A DNA stretch of 64,000 bases from Pelagomonas calceolata (Eukaryota; Sar; Pelagophyceae; Pelagomonadales; Pelagomonadaceae). The stretch is from positions 5,360,501-5,424,500 of the forward strand of contig CAKKNE010000002.1 of NCBI GenBank assembly GCA_918797485.1, given 5' to 3'. The position numbers and the translations under genes are program-made. The notes under the pieces were generated by a model. That model was given only the letters and a program-made list of their open reading frames with translations. It made no database searches and was not told the DNA's origin. This document shows positions 1 to 15,000 of this stretch, piece after piece (positions within the stretch are counted from its first letter, which is position 1; each line of letters opens with the position of its first letter).

Positions 1-2
1 CG

Positions 3-3000
3 CCCGGGCTCCAGATCGGCGCGCCGATCGAAGAGAGTCTAGAAAAGTTACCGACGGTCGGCGACGTCGTCGTCTCCACGCACGAAGACGTGGATCAGGT
101 GAGCTACGTCGTCACCTTCACGTCGCTCGGCAATCCTACAAATCTTGGAGATTTACCTCTGTTGCAAGCGACGCATTTGCAGATGGGCGACGCCGCTCGT
201 GTGAGTGTCCGCAAAATTAGTACAGGGTGCTGCGACGTCTCCCTATCGTTCAACGGCCAGGATTGGCACGCGAAGCAAGGCTTGGCCCACGGCCGCGATG
301 GCATGGGTCAAGTGGTCTCGTTGCATCCGGCGAGCGGTCCTACGAGAGGCGGCACGGTCGTGACCGTGACGATTGCTGGTGGTCTGCTCCCTCCCTCAGA
401 TCTGCTCTGGTGCGTCTTCGGCGGCGCCCGGTCGCGCGCGACGCGTATTGATACACAAAGATGCACCTGCCTCTCACCGGCCTTTGCGGCGGGTAGTGTA
501 GCTGTCGAAGTGTCAGCCCATTCGCTCGAGGCTAGTGCGACCATTGCACGAGCGGGCCCGGCGTCATTCAGGTACCATGCCGAGGAGGCCGTCTCGCACA
601 CGACTCCCACACTCATCGATTCGAGACAAGGCGGTCCGATCCACGTCTACGGGACGTTTACTGAAGAGAACGACAAGAGAAGCTGCCGCTTCGACGTCGA
701 GGCGCCGCCGGCGGTCCACAAGCTGCCCGAGCGCTTCGTTTCCAGAACGACAAAGGCCTACGCTCTCAATGCATCGACAGTGGCCTGTAAAGCGCCGCCC
801 CTGTCAGCTTTTGATGTTGAGGACGCGTCCGTCGTTAGAGCTCGAGTGTATGTATTAGAGAACGGCGTCGACCCGTCCCGGAGCTCCGCGACGCTCTGGT
901 ACGCGCGGGCACCGAGAGCGTTGACGGTCCATCCGTCGAGCGGTCCGCGATCCGGCGGCTCTTCTGTCAGAATAACGACGGACTGGAACGAGACGGAGTG
1001 GGCCGCGGCTAGAGCCGCCGGCGCGTTGGAGGATGCGGTCTGCGACTTTGGAGGGACACTGGTACCGGCGTCGTACGCGTCGCGGGACATTCTCGAGTGT
1101 ACTGCGCCGTCCCTCGAACCGAAGCGCGCGCTGCACACCGTCGAGGTGTCGTCGGCCGCCATTACCTCTTCCGTCCAAGAGGTTGAAGTTCGGTTGAACA
1201 GCGCGGGCGCGGCGTCCGGTTCGTTTACGTTGATGCTCGAGGGCCATGTTTCTGCATCTATTCCTATTAATGCTTCAAACATGGAAGTGCAACAAGCACT
1301 CAACGCGTTGCCGTCCGTCGGCTTCGTCACGGTCCTGTCGAACGCGAGTGTAGTGGTCGAAGGCGGGAGCAGCTGGTCCATTAAGACCTATCGCATCGCC
1401 TTCCGCACGCGCGAAGGGCCGACGCCGACTTTGGTCGTGGACGATTCAGAGTTAGTAGCTGGGAGCGTGGGCGACGCCGTCAGAGCCTACGTTGTACAGA
1501 GAGGCACGACCGGCGAATCGGTTGCTGATCAACAGACCATTCGCATCAGGCAGCCCGTGCCCTCTCCCGAGGTGCAGCGCATCTCCCTGGAAGCGAAGCG
1601 CAGCTTCGGCAACGAGCGCCAGCGGATTTACTTTGACGAAGACGCGCCAATTTCAGATACGTGGACAATCACTTATGCCAGTCAAACTACCGGTGATTTG
1701 ACTTGGGACGCGTCGGAAGATGAAGTGCGTCAACAACTCGAATTACTGAGAGGCGTCGGCCGCGTCGACGTTACAAGAATGCCGGCGGGCACGCGCGGCT
1801 TTGCTTGGACGGTCGAATTTTTGGACGAAGAGGCGTCGTACCACGCGGGTCTGGAGGAGGTGACGGACGCACCGACCTATGAAACGGCCGCGCCCGTGGC
1901 GACGCCGTCGCAGCAACCGACCATATCAGGGAGGACGGACTTTCGGAGGCCGTTATTAACTGTAGCCTCATCAGCTACGGTGGTGGTGAAGAGGGTAAGA
2001 CCTCGAGTGTCCGCGCCGGACGGCCAGTTCTGGCTCAGTCTAGCTGGATATCGTGGGAGAGCCGGTCCTCTCCATGCAGAAGCCTCATCAGATGATGTCG
2101 AGGCGGCGATTTACGACGCGTTCGGGATTACTGTCACTAGTAAAACGACGCAGGAGCCGAGAGGCTGGGCCTGGACCCTGGCGTTCCCCTCTGTTTTAGG
2201 TGACGTGCCTTTATTAACAGTTAATGAGAACTGGTACCATCTCGCGAACGTGACTGTTAGTGAAGTGAAGCCGGGCGTCAAGGCGCTGGACGGCGGACTA
2301 GTGCTGACAACGGGAACGAACACTTCTAGAACGTTACCATTAGCCGATTTGACGGCCTACAAGGTACGAAGAGCGCTCGAGGAGACACTATCTCTCACAA
2401 ACATGGTCGTCGTGCAACGGGACACGTATGAAGGGCCGTGCTCGAACTCTAGTGACACGTGTCGCGGCGTCGACTACCGCGTGACCTTCCCCGCGTCGCT
2501 AGGGGATGTCGACATTGTTAGAGCTTCTCTACAGGGCACTTCTCGAAGTTGCAGAGCGGACGCGTCGACAACACAAGTGGTCAACGGAACTTGGAGTTCA
2601 ATTGGGGGCACCTGGAACCTCACGGCGCCCGCTTCCCAATACCCGAGGCGGCACGTCGGCGGTCACGAAAGTCTGTCGGGGGAGACCGTCGACCTCCCGT
2701 GGAACGCCACCGCCGAAAGAGTCCGGAAAGCGTTAGTTGATATTGGCATAAGGGCGTCGGGCGTCGTGCGAGAAGCGCTAGATCCCCAGAAAGGCCGCGT
2801 CGGGTTTACGTGGCGGCTGTACTACGCCGATGCGGGAAAACGGTCGCTGTTGTCGTGTGGCGCACAATTGAGAGGAGCCGGGAGACGCTGCGTCGTGCAA
2901 GAATTAGTAAAGGGCGTCGGGCCCGACGTTATCATACGTGTGTCGCATAACGGCCGGGACTTTGTACAACCTGTCTCAGCTTTAGGCGATCCTAGGAATG

Positions 3001-6000
3001 TGACGTGCCCGCTCTTCCCCCCATACCTAGCGTGCGACTGCGCGTCGGACTGCGTCACTCCGCCGTCGCGTACATTTATCGTCAACGGGACTGTTTATGA
3101 GGTGAATCCGGAGACGCACCCCGCGGGCGAAGGCTTCGCGGATCTGGAGCGGGAAATACGACTGGGGGGACGGTGCGGCTGCCTGGAGGCGCAGGGCTGC
3201 TGTAATGATTATAAGGCGTCTGTCGTGAAACCGTTGACTTTTGCGTATCATGCTCCGATCGTCGTCGAGAAAGTGACACCTGGTCATGGCCCCGCGGCGG
3301 GCGGCACTTCCGTCGTTTTGAGGGTGGCGACGATGGCGCCGGTCTTCCGGAACTACTCCTTTGGGGACCGAGGCGTCATCGACCACGATCTGGGACCTGT
3401 GAGACTCGGTGGTAGTAATGGCATCTGGCGCGCGTATACCGATGATGCTTATGCGCATCTCGCCGATGACTTGGGTACGTACGGCGTGCCCGGTAGGGTA
3501 GAGGACCGCACGGACGTCTTCTGGTGGCCCGCGCTAACCGAAGGGCCACTGACGACTATCAATCAGGCAGCGTGCGTTTTTGGTGAGACTATATCTTCAG
3601 CATTAGACGTGCGCAGGAACGGCTCGGAGATTATTTGTCGGGCGCCGCCGGGTAAAGTCGGTAACGTGCCCGTTGCCGTATCTCTAAATGGAGGTGCGGA
3701 CAGATCGATCCCCTACGACGAGGCTTTCGTGTATGAAAAAGATTTGATGGAGCTCCTGAAGATCTCCCCGGCGGAAGGGCCAGAATCAGGTAATTCGAGG
3801 GTGACGCTCCAAACATCGCTACCCTTTGTGGTGAGAGGCGCGGCAAGAGACCAGTTCGCGTGTTTATTCGGTGATACACCTGTCAAAGCCGTCGACGCCA
3901 ACGCTACTCATATCACGTGTATATCACCGCCCGGTAAAGGCGCTGTTAGAGTAGCAGTATCCTCAAATAGCGGTGTAGATTTTGACAGCAAGACCGCAGC
4001 CCCATATGCGTATCGAGCGGACGCGTCCGTCCAGTCCCTGGAGCCGAGCTGGGGTCCGAGTGGCGGCGGCACGCGCGTTCGCGTGCGCGGTGCGTCTTTC
4101 GCGCGAGGGACTGATGTGAGGTGCCGCTTCGGTGATCAAGAATCTAGCGCAGAGTGGCACTCCGAGAACCTCGTGTCCTGCCCCGCGCCGCCACTGCCGC
4201 CGGAGATGGAGGTCCAAAGTGTCGCTGTGGTCTCGGCCGCACATATCCCGGAGGTGCAACAGGTTGAAACGAGTGCCGCGAATATGTCTAGAGAAGTGCA
4301 TACGATTGATATGTACTCTGTCGATGGTTTCGAACCAGTAGCCGAAGTTCAGAGAATAGAGTTGGAGTACAATAGAGCCGTGAAGGCGGAGATCCAGGAC
4401 GTAGAAATACGAGCGCATGCGGCCCAAGGACCCGCGTTAGTGGAAGTCAAGGTCGACACTCATAGTGAAGAGGGCCAGGTGCAACGATTGTCGGTGAGAG
4501 CGCCGTTTCGACGGGAGGTCCAACGGCTCATCATGGCGCCTCTACTAGGAGACAACCGTGATCCTTCATATGCTGCATTTTACGAGGTCCAGCAGCTCGA
4601 CGTGACGGGACGCGGCAATTTCACATTAACATTAAACGGGCGCACGACGCGACCTTTAAATGATGATATTAGTACAGTATTGTTATCCCGAGTGCTGCAC
4701 CAGGACCTGGGGCGGAACGTCCTCGTGGACGAACGCGCACCCAGAACAATGTGGCTCTCGTTCAACGAGACCGAGGGGAATACCGGCGAGATCCTAACGA
4801 CTGGATCAGCGACAATCACGACCATAGAACAGGGCGCCGTGCAAGAGGTCCAAGTGGTTACGGTGTCTGGTGCATCCGGAGGTACATTTAGGTTAGTGCA
4901 CGCCAACACGGCGTCGGAACCCATCCCGCACGATGCCTCTCCCACAGATTTGGAGGTGGCCATCGGCAAGTTACCGGGTCTAGGTCGGGTGAAGGTGCAA
5001 CGCGAGGAGACGAGCCAGTGGAGCGTGACCTTCGTGTCTCTGCCCGGCGACGTCGCGCCCTTGACGACGACGTCGTCACTCACCGGGGGCACGGTGTCCG
5101 TCGCGACGCGTCGAGATGGCACTAGTCGTGCTCTGGAGGGAAAAATAAAAGTAGCTTTTGGCGGGAGCGGCTGGGCGACGGTCCTCGCGAACGACACGGA
5201 GGCGGCCGTGAGTGCCACGCTGAACGGTCTGGGGATTGATGTTGATGTTGAGAGGGTGTTTTTGGTCGGAGGGGCGTCCTCTACCCTCATTACTTTTAGA
5301 GAACCGCGAGGCGACGTCCCGCCCATAAAAGTGAACGCTTCTGGTCTGGTGGGGACGGGCGCGATCGCGCGCGTCGACGAGGAGGTCAAAGGGAGCTGTT
5401 TATCCGGTTATTTCCGAGTATATAATGGGTCTCGTAGCACAGACCCGATCCCCTGGAACGCGTCTTCCGCTTATGTCCAGGCGGAGTTGATAAGAAGCGG
5501 AGTTGTCGATAATAGAACTGTGGTAGAAGATGCGCTTTATTCATATGAAGATCGCCAGCGGGGCCGGGTAGCTCCGATCGTCGGAGGCGAAGAGGTCTAC
5601 CAGAAGCTGGGCGTGGCCATTCATAATGGTGCGCACGAGACGTCGCTCGCAAATGAAGTGGAGGAGCGGGCCTGGGAGGTCTTCGTGCCCCACAGCACGG
5701 AACTGCTGGGAGTGAACGCCGAAGCTATTGGCGAGACCGACGAGCGGGCCGGCCATTCTCAACTCGTGAGAGCGGCGGCTTCATCGGAAGTCCAGGAGGT
5801 GTATACGCGGGCGAACTCGCCGCTCTACGGCTTTTTTAGGTTACGATTGTACGGCCAGTGGACTCGCGATCTAAGCCACGACGCGTCTCCATCTGCAGTG
5901 GAAGCTGCATTGGAAGCTCTAGGAGGTGTCGGCGACGTGTCCGTCCAGTCTGAACTCTTACCAGATGACCACTTCTCCCAGTACATACATAACTACGGCG

Positions 6001-9000
6001 AATTGTCAAGAGCCGTGAGTTGGGACGTCGCGTCTCGATACGCGACCACTACTCTAGGTGCTAGAACGTGGCGCATCACGTTTAACGACATCGTCGGAGA
6101 CGTCCCCCTGCTAGAGACGTGCTGCGACGCTTCTCAAGAGGGCGCCACGATCCAAGCGCGGGCGGGCCGCGACGCTATCGTAAGAGCCAGGGAAATACAT
6201 AAGGGCACCGGTCAGACAATGGAGGGCCATATCAGACTAGTAATAGATGGAAACGCGACGGCTTGGGCGTCGATCGGTGCGGACGCGTCGGAATTTGCGG
6301 CTAATCTCGAAGCTTCTATTTGGAATTTGACAAACACGACGGGCCCCTACGGCGCCGCCTCTGTCAGACCGATGCCTAACATGACCAACAAGGAGCGGCG
6401 CGTCGCCATTTCCTTCCACACGTGGAGAAAAGAGCCGTGGCGCCGACCCGATACCCTGATTGTGGAACGTAAATTAAGTGGTACGGCCGCGACGGCTTTC
6501 ATAAATGAAGGCTGGCCCGTGCCCGGCTTCGCTACGGAGCGGGGAGCGAAGTGGAACGCGACGGGCGGGTCGTTCCGGTTGCGGGTTCGGCTCACGGAGA
6601 ATTTACTCGGGGACCCGTCTCCTGTCAATGATGTGAAAATAAGAAACGCCTCTAGGTTTACACGCTTTATCGATGCCCACGCGCCTCCGTCGGAGGTCGA
6701 GGCGGCACTCAACGAAACGTTGTGGGACGTGAATATAAATGTATCAGTGTGGGAGCCGGACAACGCGACTCGAGTGAGACACGACTACCAGGACAATCGG
6801 ACGATCTACCGCGTCTCGTTACTGGGAGCCGGTCCGTTGCCCCTGTTACAGGCCGACGATAGCGACTGCTGGACCTTCGGGGACGACGAGCTTTTGAGGA
6901 GATACGACGCGGTCGAGCGAGCGGTGTGGCGCTCTGGCAGGGACGCCTACGCTACTCGTCAAGACATGAGGCGGCGTTCCATATGCCATGAAGGGTCCTT
7001 GACGGGGGTGAACCCCCGCGTCACCGTGACACGAATACAACCAGCGTCGGACGTCTCTGGACAGCTCCAACTCAAACTCCCTTCGTTTGGAGGGTTAACG
7101 GAAGGTGTGGCTACGGTAGCCATATCGCAGAACTCCACTGGTGCCGAAGTTGCGGAAGCTATACGATCAGCAGCGGTCATGAAAGATGAGATAAGCATGC
7201 GGCGTTTTATGTTAGATGCGTCAGAAGTGACGGCGGTCCTGCTGCCCCGCTACAAGGCGTCCTACGGCGCCGGTCGAGCCTGGGACGTGACCTTCCATCG
7301 ATTGAATTCGACGGGAGGCGTCGCTCGTACGGCAAGGGACGTTCCTGAATTAGTTATCGATCCGAGACTGGCCTCGAACTCGTCGACAAACGCGAAGTGG
7401 ACCGTATCTACAAGGCGCCAAGGGCAACAATCTTGTCAAGGTGATCAGGCCGGCGCCGCCTGGAATCTGGGGTATGGTGGCAATGTCGTGCGGTTGCTGC
7501 GGGCGACGTCGTCGGCAGACGACATTCTACGAGCGTTGCGCACGCTCAACGTGCCCGGTTCGACGCACCCCGACTTTTCGGTGACGAAGAGTCCGAGGTT
7601 AATACACGGCGGCGTCACCTGGACGATTACGCTCCCGTGGCAGTCGACGACCGCGGGACGACAATTGAGTGTGGAGCCCTGGAAGCCCCACTCCCTTTCA
7701 GATCTGCAGTGCGCCATGCGTTCAAGTCCAGTCGTGAACGCGACGTTTGGGTTGCGAGGCACGATTGGGTTGCAACTAGGAGACCACGCTTCGTCGGTAG
7801 CCTACGTCCCGGCGAACGCGACGGCCGCGGAGTTTGCCTCTGCTCTCCAAGAGGCGGGCAACATTAGTACGGTAAGGGTCTCCATGGACATCTTACAACC
7901 CAGTCCGCCGTTGGGTAATGATGCGAGGAGGTGGCGCGTCACGTTTACGTCCTTTGCGGACGCGGGCGACGTTCCCTTGTTAAACGTCGAGCACTTGCCG
8001 GACGGTACGCAAGCTCGTGTCAATGTGACGGAGGTCGTCAAGGGCCAGTCTGCTCCTGTCGCTAGGATAGACTTGGTGCGCGGTCCCTCTAAACAATTTA
8101 CGGCAACTTATAACACGGAGAGCGTCACGCTGTCTACAAACCTCACGGAAGACCAGTACAAGGTCGCGTTCCAGGACGCCTTCACGTCCCTTTCACCATT
8201 ACATCAATCTGTGAATGCACTGGGTACCACAAAAGCAAGGAATCCGGCTTACTTAGACGTGCAACGAGATAAAACGAAGCTCTACGTCTTGTTCGCCAAG
8301 GGCGACGCGTCTCTTTTAACGGTGACGGGCGATGCTTCCGTATCCGTGATAAGGCAAGCGTCTCAAATTCAAAACGAGCTCCGAGGCAATTTTACGTTAC
8401 AGTTCGGGCTTTCCTGTCAAACGGAGTCCGCCTCGACCATTTGCCAGCGGGCCATCACATCCCCATTAAGGATAGGAGCCAACGCGTCCGAGGTCGAGGC
8501 GGCGTTGGAGGCGTTACCTGAAGTTGTCGACGTCGAGGTCACGCGCGGATTAAGTAGAGGTTCGATCAATGGCGACGTCTACGCGGTCACATTTAGGGAG
8601 TTGAGATTGCATGCATCAAGGGATGCCGTGTCGGACGACCCGCGGACGTGGTCGCGCGAGTACTCTCGACTCTTATATGATCCTCAAGCATATACAAAAG
8701 ATGGCGGCTCGTCGCTACCGAAGCTTGTGGGTGCATTAAGAACGCCCTACGAAGGGGAGAGTGACATCATCACGCGCGTCGTGCGGGAAGGGAGAAGCCA
8801 CCGGAAGGGCGGCGTCGTCGCTGTCGAAGTCTCGACGAACGGCGCCGACTTTACGGCCAGTGGCAAGACCTACGCGTATGTAGCGTTGCCTACGGTATCT
8901 TCAATAAAGCCACCTCGGGGGCCCGCGAAGGGCCGCACGGAAGTACTTGTACAAGGTACGGGGTTCCTACGGAGTTCCTCGTTGACGTGTCGCTTCGGCG

Positions 9001-12000
9001 GTTTACACGACGGCGGGGAAGTCACCGCAGCCACGTGGTTCAACGACACGTGCATCATTTGCATCGCGCCACCATTACCGAAAGGGGCGCTGACGCGAGC
9101 GCATCGCAACGGCGACTCCGTGCGCGGTGCGGTGTCCGTACCGTTTTCGGTCTCGAATCATGGATTGCGCGGGAACTTTTCGACGTCCCTCGTCAATTTT
9201 GTGTACGACGCTCTTTTGGTAATTGAGGGGGCCTACCCTAGTTCAGGACCGGCGTCGGGCAACTTCTCGGTTGTTGTGAGGGTCTCGCCGCTACCTTCAA
9301 GTGATTTGTTGCGGTGCCGCTTCGGCGAGAGGATCGTCAATGCGACGCGGTTGGACGGAGGCACGGTGCGATGCATGGCTCCACGGAGCCCGCCGGGGCT
9401 CGTGCGACTCTCCGTTAGTACGAACGACCAGGACTACGTCCCGGAGCACCCCTTTGCGTTTTATGAAGATCCGGCCACGAATGACTTGCTACCGGTGAGC
9501 GGCCCGTCGGAGAGTGGCGGCACCGTCGTCACCGTGCGGGGCCGAGGCTTTAGGAACACGTCGCTACTCTCTTGTCGGTTTGGATACGAGGTCGTGCCCG
9601 CTACCTTCGTAGATAGGACGGAACTGAAGTGTAGGACTCCACCGTTAGAGAGGGCCGCGCCGGGCTTTGGCCTCGAGTGGTCCTCTTTGAGTAGCCAACA
9701 CCGGCGGCACCCGCACCCTGTCAGTGGTAGTACGAGACTGTTCCCGGGCGCGCACTGGTACCCGCACTACGCGCAGCGCTTGGTCAAGTTCGATATTTCC
9801 AATAATGGCCAGGACTTCTCCGATAGCGGACTGACCTTTTTATATCAAGCCCCCGCGACCGTCTCCACAGTAACACCGAAGCACTACGGCGTGTCTGTCG
9901 GCAACGATCAGATGCGACCGGGCCTCTTTATCACGGGCGCAAACTTCGTCAACAGTACGACGTTGCGCTGTCGGGTGGGCGAGGATGTCATAGAAGCGAC
10001 TTATTTACTACCTACGCTGGTTATGTGCTTTCCGCCGCCCGTCGAGGCCGGCACGGGGCCCAAACGGGTCGACGTCGCGAACAACGGCGTGGACTTCACG
10101 CTTTCTTCCCAAATGGTGTATCCGCATCCGATCTGCCCGCCCGGGTTTTATTGTCCCGGCGGCGATTACGCTCTGAGACATAAAGCGCCGCGCGGCGCCT
10201 ACGCGGTCATGGGGTCCCAGAACTGGACGGCGTGTCCTTCCGGGACCTACCAGCCTTTGTATGGGCAGCGGGAGTGCTTGCGGTGCCCCATCGGGTTCCA
10301 ATGTCCCGAGAGAGGTCTACCAGTACCTAGATTGTGCCCGGCGGGCTACGTCTGCGATGTGACGGGGACAGCTAGGGCGGACCAGCCCTGCCCGGCGGGC
10401 CACTTCTGCCTCGAGGGCACGGCGACGACCGCGACGACGTGCGGCCACGCGCGGCCGTCGTCGGCCCTGTTCCCGACGCGACTGCACGCCGAGCGGCACT
10501 CGACGGCGGGCACGGGCTTCGGAAGAGAAGATGAACGTCCTCAACTCAGCCTAGGCGCGCGAAACGCGGGCTGCTTCTCGAACAGAACAGATGATGTTGG
10601 ATTGCAACTCTCGTCGGTCCCGGGCCGCTTCTGGCAGGAGCGGCATTTGTTGCCTTTAGATGAAACGTCGCCGTTCAACCCCCATAGAGGAAGGTACTGT
10701 CTGGACGACGCGTGTCTGCGGCTCGAGGACGCCGACGACTTGTCGGTAGTCGACGCGCATTTCGACTACATCGCTTATGGCGCGAACCTACGACGGCCCG
10801 TGCCCTGCCCGCCGGGCCAGTACTGCCAGCCGGGCACGGCCGTATCCAGGGGCAACATGCGGAACTTCAGCGCGCCGCAGCCGTGCGCCGAGTCGATGTA
10901 CTGCCCGGAGGGGTCCGAAAGTCCGTCGGGCGTCGGGAGCTGCCCGCGCGGGCATTATTGCCCCTTCGGCGTGCGCCTGGCGTGTCCGGCTGGCGCCTTC
11001 TGCCCGCGAGATGGACTCAGTTCACCAATCGTCTGCGAGCCCGGCTTTTTTAATGGAATGGTCGGCCAAGTGAGGTGCACGGCGTGCCCGCGCGGCGCCA
11101 TCTGCCCGGGTTTTGGCAGGATCCAGCCGGCCATCTGCCCGCCGGGCTATGCTTGTTCTCGAGAGAGGTTAGCGGCTCCCAACATGCGCTGCCCGCGGGG
11201 CCACTACTGCCCGAACGGGACCGTGACGGCGGACCCGCAGCGCAATGATACCACTCTCAGACCCTACCCTTGTACCCCTGGTACGTACTGCCTCGCGGGA
11301 GTGGGCGACAAACGGGTCAAGAAAGGAGACTACGCCTACGCGCAGCCGTGCTTCCCCGGTTTTTATTGCGAGTCGGCCAGTGTCGACCCGAAGGGCAGCG
11401 GCGAGTGTCCTGCTGGGTTCTACTGCCCCGAAGGGACGGGGTTACCGATTCCCACGCCTCGAGGCTTCTACGCCGAAAGGAAGGGCACCGTGTCTCCCGC
11501 GAGGTGCCTCCCGGGCAAGTACGCCCCCACATTGCAGACCGAGGCCTGCAAGCCCTGCCCGCCGGGCACGGCCTGCGAGAATGATGGGATGGCCGTGGCC
11601 ACTATATGTAGTCCCGGATTCTATCGTAGTATCGAGTTCGACGACGACGGAAAAGAAGTGGATGGGTTGCCCTGCCGCGCCTGCCCGCAGGGGAGCTGGA
11701 GCAAGAACTGGGAGTTACGGGAAGTCGGGGAATGCAGCAAGTGTCCCACCGGAGTTGTGTGTAGTGTCGACGCGATGACCGTACCTTGTAATAGAGGCGA
11801 CCTGCCCACGCCGTACGAGCCCGTGGGCAATCTCGACGGCGCCCCAGTAACAGAATACCTCTACGCTTCATACAACTCGCCGACCAAAAAATTCACGGAG
11901 TTCGAGTGCCTCAACCAGAATCCGGGCTATCAACGCGGGACCATGCGACTAGAAGATCAAATATTTTTTTATGGCGAGCTCGTGCCGCCCTTTATTGATG

Positions 12001-15000
12001 TATTGGGCAGAGGGGCGAATTTCCGACCGTCGAAGGACGACCAGCTGAAGTACCACTCGTATCCCGCGGCGTCGCAGCAAAGCTTCGAGGGCCAGTGCTA
12101 CCGGAATTTGCAAAAGTACGGGAGCGCGGTCTACCAGCGGTTCAAGGATTATTTCGGCCCCGACTTCAACACGCAGACGGGCGCGCCGCACCAGGGCTAC
12201 GGGAGTTCCCAGTACTTGGGTTTTCACGGTGCTGGTTCCCTAGCCATTGATTTACCCCATTTCCGACGCTTCGAGCCGACGCAGAACTGCACGCGCGGGT
12301 TTTTGCTCATGAACGAGACGCTAAATCCGAGAGATGGCGTCATGGTCTACACGTCGCCGAGGTACGACACGCAGGAGGGCGACCGCTACATCCGGAGGGG
12401 CGACGACCAGTGGTATCCGGGCACTTGTGAAGCCGACTTCTTTTGTGATACGAGCGATGGGTTGCAGTCGGAGTCCTGCGCCGAGGGCTACGTGTGTGAA
12501 GAAACCTCCAATTCGTCAGAGGGCATGTGGTTCCCGTGCCGCGAGGGCTACGTCTGCGACTTCGCGACGACCCCAGACGTAGATTTGCTCGCGCCGGCGT
12601 CGCAGTTCACGCACATGTGCCCGCCGGGCTACCGGTGCCAGGACGGGACCGGTTTAGGGCAGGCGGAGCGGTTCGAGTGCGAGGAAGATTTTTTTTGCCC
12701 CTCGGGTACCGCGGATGAGTTATTCGGCGCGCTAGCGGATGATGCGATGGCTCGATCTTTGTCTGCTGAAGAAAGCGACCCGGACCTACGGCAGCGCCAC
12801 GTCCACTACCTGTCGGACGACGACGTGCGCGTCGTCTCGGACCACGACGACGCGTGCTTTAATGGTGTTGATAATGATCTAAAAATTCGATTCAGGGAGG
12901 ACGCGGCCTTCACGGCGGGCACACCGAACCAGGCTTTCGTGGTGGAACAGCCGAAGGCCGGTAATAAACCAGTGGAAAATATTTCCATCCCCTTCGACAA
13001 GCCGGCGCTGTTAAACGAGGCGAAGCGGCGCAATAAAAAGTGCGCGCGCGACCACAAGTGGGGGCATGCTCAACGAGCGATCGGGAGGCAGGACTGCCAG
13101 TGTTCGAGGCAGGTCGGCGTGTTTGTGGCCATTTATCGGCTGTGGAAATGTACCGGAGAGGGTATCGTCGAGAACCTGGGGTTAGGTGCGGTGTCCGATA
13201 GGAATCCTAATTTAGTGGAGAATGAAATGCGGTCGGGGCGGAACTACTGGTTTCCCCGTCGTGCTAATAGGACGAAGCGGCAATGCGTTTTTTACGACCA
13301 GGAAGCGGACCGAAGCGAAGATTTGAAAACGAAGGATGGCGCGACATTATATGATGGTGTTTCACCGTTAATTTATGATTTAGGACCAAATAACACTCAT
13401 GGACTAAACTTAACGCGGGGCGGCCTCTGGCTCGACTCGCGGCAGTTCAAGAACACGCGGGACGCCCTCGCTCCACCAAAACGGTTCGCGGTCTGGCCGG
13501 CGAACGACCTCACAAATGGTTTAACGATGGCTCTTGAATATAAACACACCTCTACAAGAATAGATACAGAGTATGAGGCCCAGTGGAACGACGCCGAGGA
13601 CCACGACGACTGGGTCGTCGAGCCGCCGGCCTATCCTCTTTTATATAGAACCTGGCCCGACTATAAGACCTTAAAGGAGGCCACTACCCAATTGTACTAT
13701 GCGCAGAAACAGGAGGTCCGAGATACGTACATAAGAAAGAAGGACCCGGACCTCAGCATTGCGGGCTATAGAACCAATGTGGACTGGATGGTCTACGATG
13801 CGTTCAGTGCCATTCGCTTGATCGAGGAGTTCGGCGAGCAGCTCGAGCACGATAGATCTCTAGGTTTAAGTGGTGACGCACAACCAATCAGGACGGACCT
13901 CTGCGAGTGCCACAACGTCATCAAGTGCCCGAATGGTACGAGTAGTCCAATAGGGGCGTCGTCCTTGAACGACTGCAAGCCGTGCTGTAGTGGTGTGGCC
14001 GGCGAGTCCCCGGAAATGTGTTATACCTCAGAAACGACGACGTGCCGCAAGACGGGCTCCGCCATGGTCTTGAGGCGATATGATTTGATTCCCTCGCACG
14101 CCGTCGACGACTACAATAAGACGAACTTCGTGATCAAGGCGCCGGTCGACGCCAGTGAGGAAATCAAAGTTCAAGCGCCCTTCAATTTCTGGTGTGTTGC
14201 GGTCGGAGCGAGGTGCGGCTCGCTCCAGTCGGTCGACTGTATCAGAGGGACGTCGTGTCCGAGTTTGGGCCGCTCCGAGGGCCGCGGCGCCGAGATAGCG
14301 AGACTCACTGGTTGATTTCCACACAGGGCACGATGGGCGCGCCGGTCGTCCACCCCCACTACTCCTTCGGCGAGGGCGGGACCTTCGGCGGCCTCCCGTG
14401 CAAGCTCGGGGAGACCTTCGAGGATAAAGGACAAAGAATAAAATGCAAGGCCGCGGACGAATTTGCTGATTTAACAGGTAAAAAAACGGGCGAACCTGGA
14501 GCTTCATTGGGCCACTTGCGGCTGTGGACCTTTGACATCGCGACGATCACGTCCGATTTAAGGAAACTAGAAAGGAATTTCACGTACGGCGCGCACTACC
14601 GCCTCGCGGTCTACGAGGACTGCAAGCCCTGCCCGACGGAGTACGCCTGCCAATTTACCGGAGAATATGACAAAGAAAGGGGCTACGACTGCTCGGAACC
14701 GAAGGGGCCGACCCAGATTCTTAGATATAGAAAGTGTCTGGAAGAAAACACGCAGCGGTACTGCGTCAATAGTTCGTATCCTTTTAAGAACGTGGTATTA
14801 CCGGGCGCCGACTGCGAGCGATTGGTCGACGGGCAAATTGTGTCGGGAAAGCCGGAGATGGAGGCGAGGCACCGCTGGGCCGCGGGCGAGCGGGCGTTCG
14901 TGCCGTCGTACGGGCCCGGTACCGTTTTGATGTGCGCGGGCCAGAACGACGAGCGATGTTTTGTGGCGCTAGATATGTGGGAGTACAACCGCGACGCGGC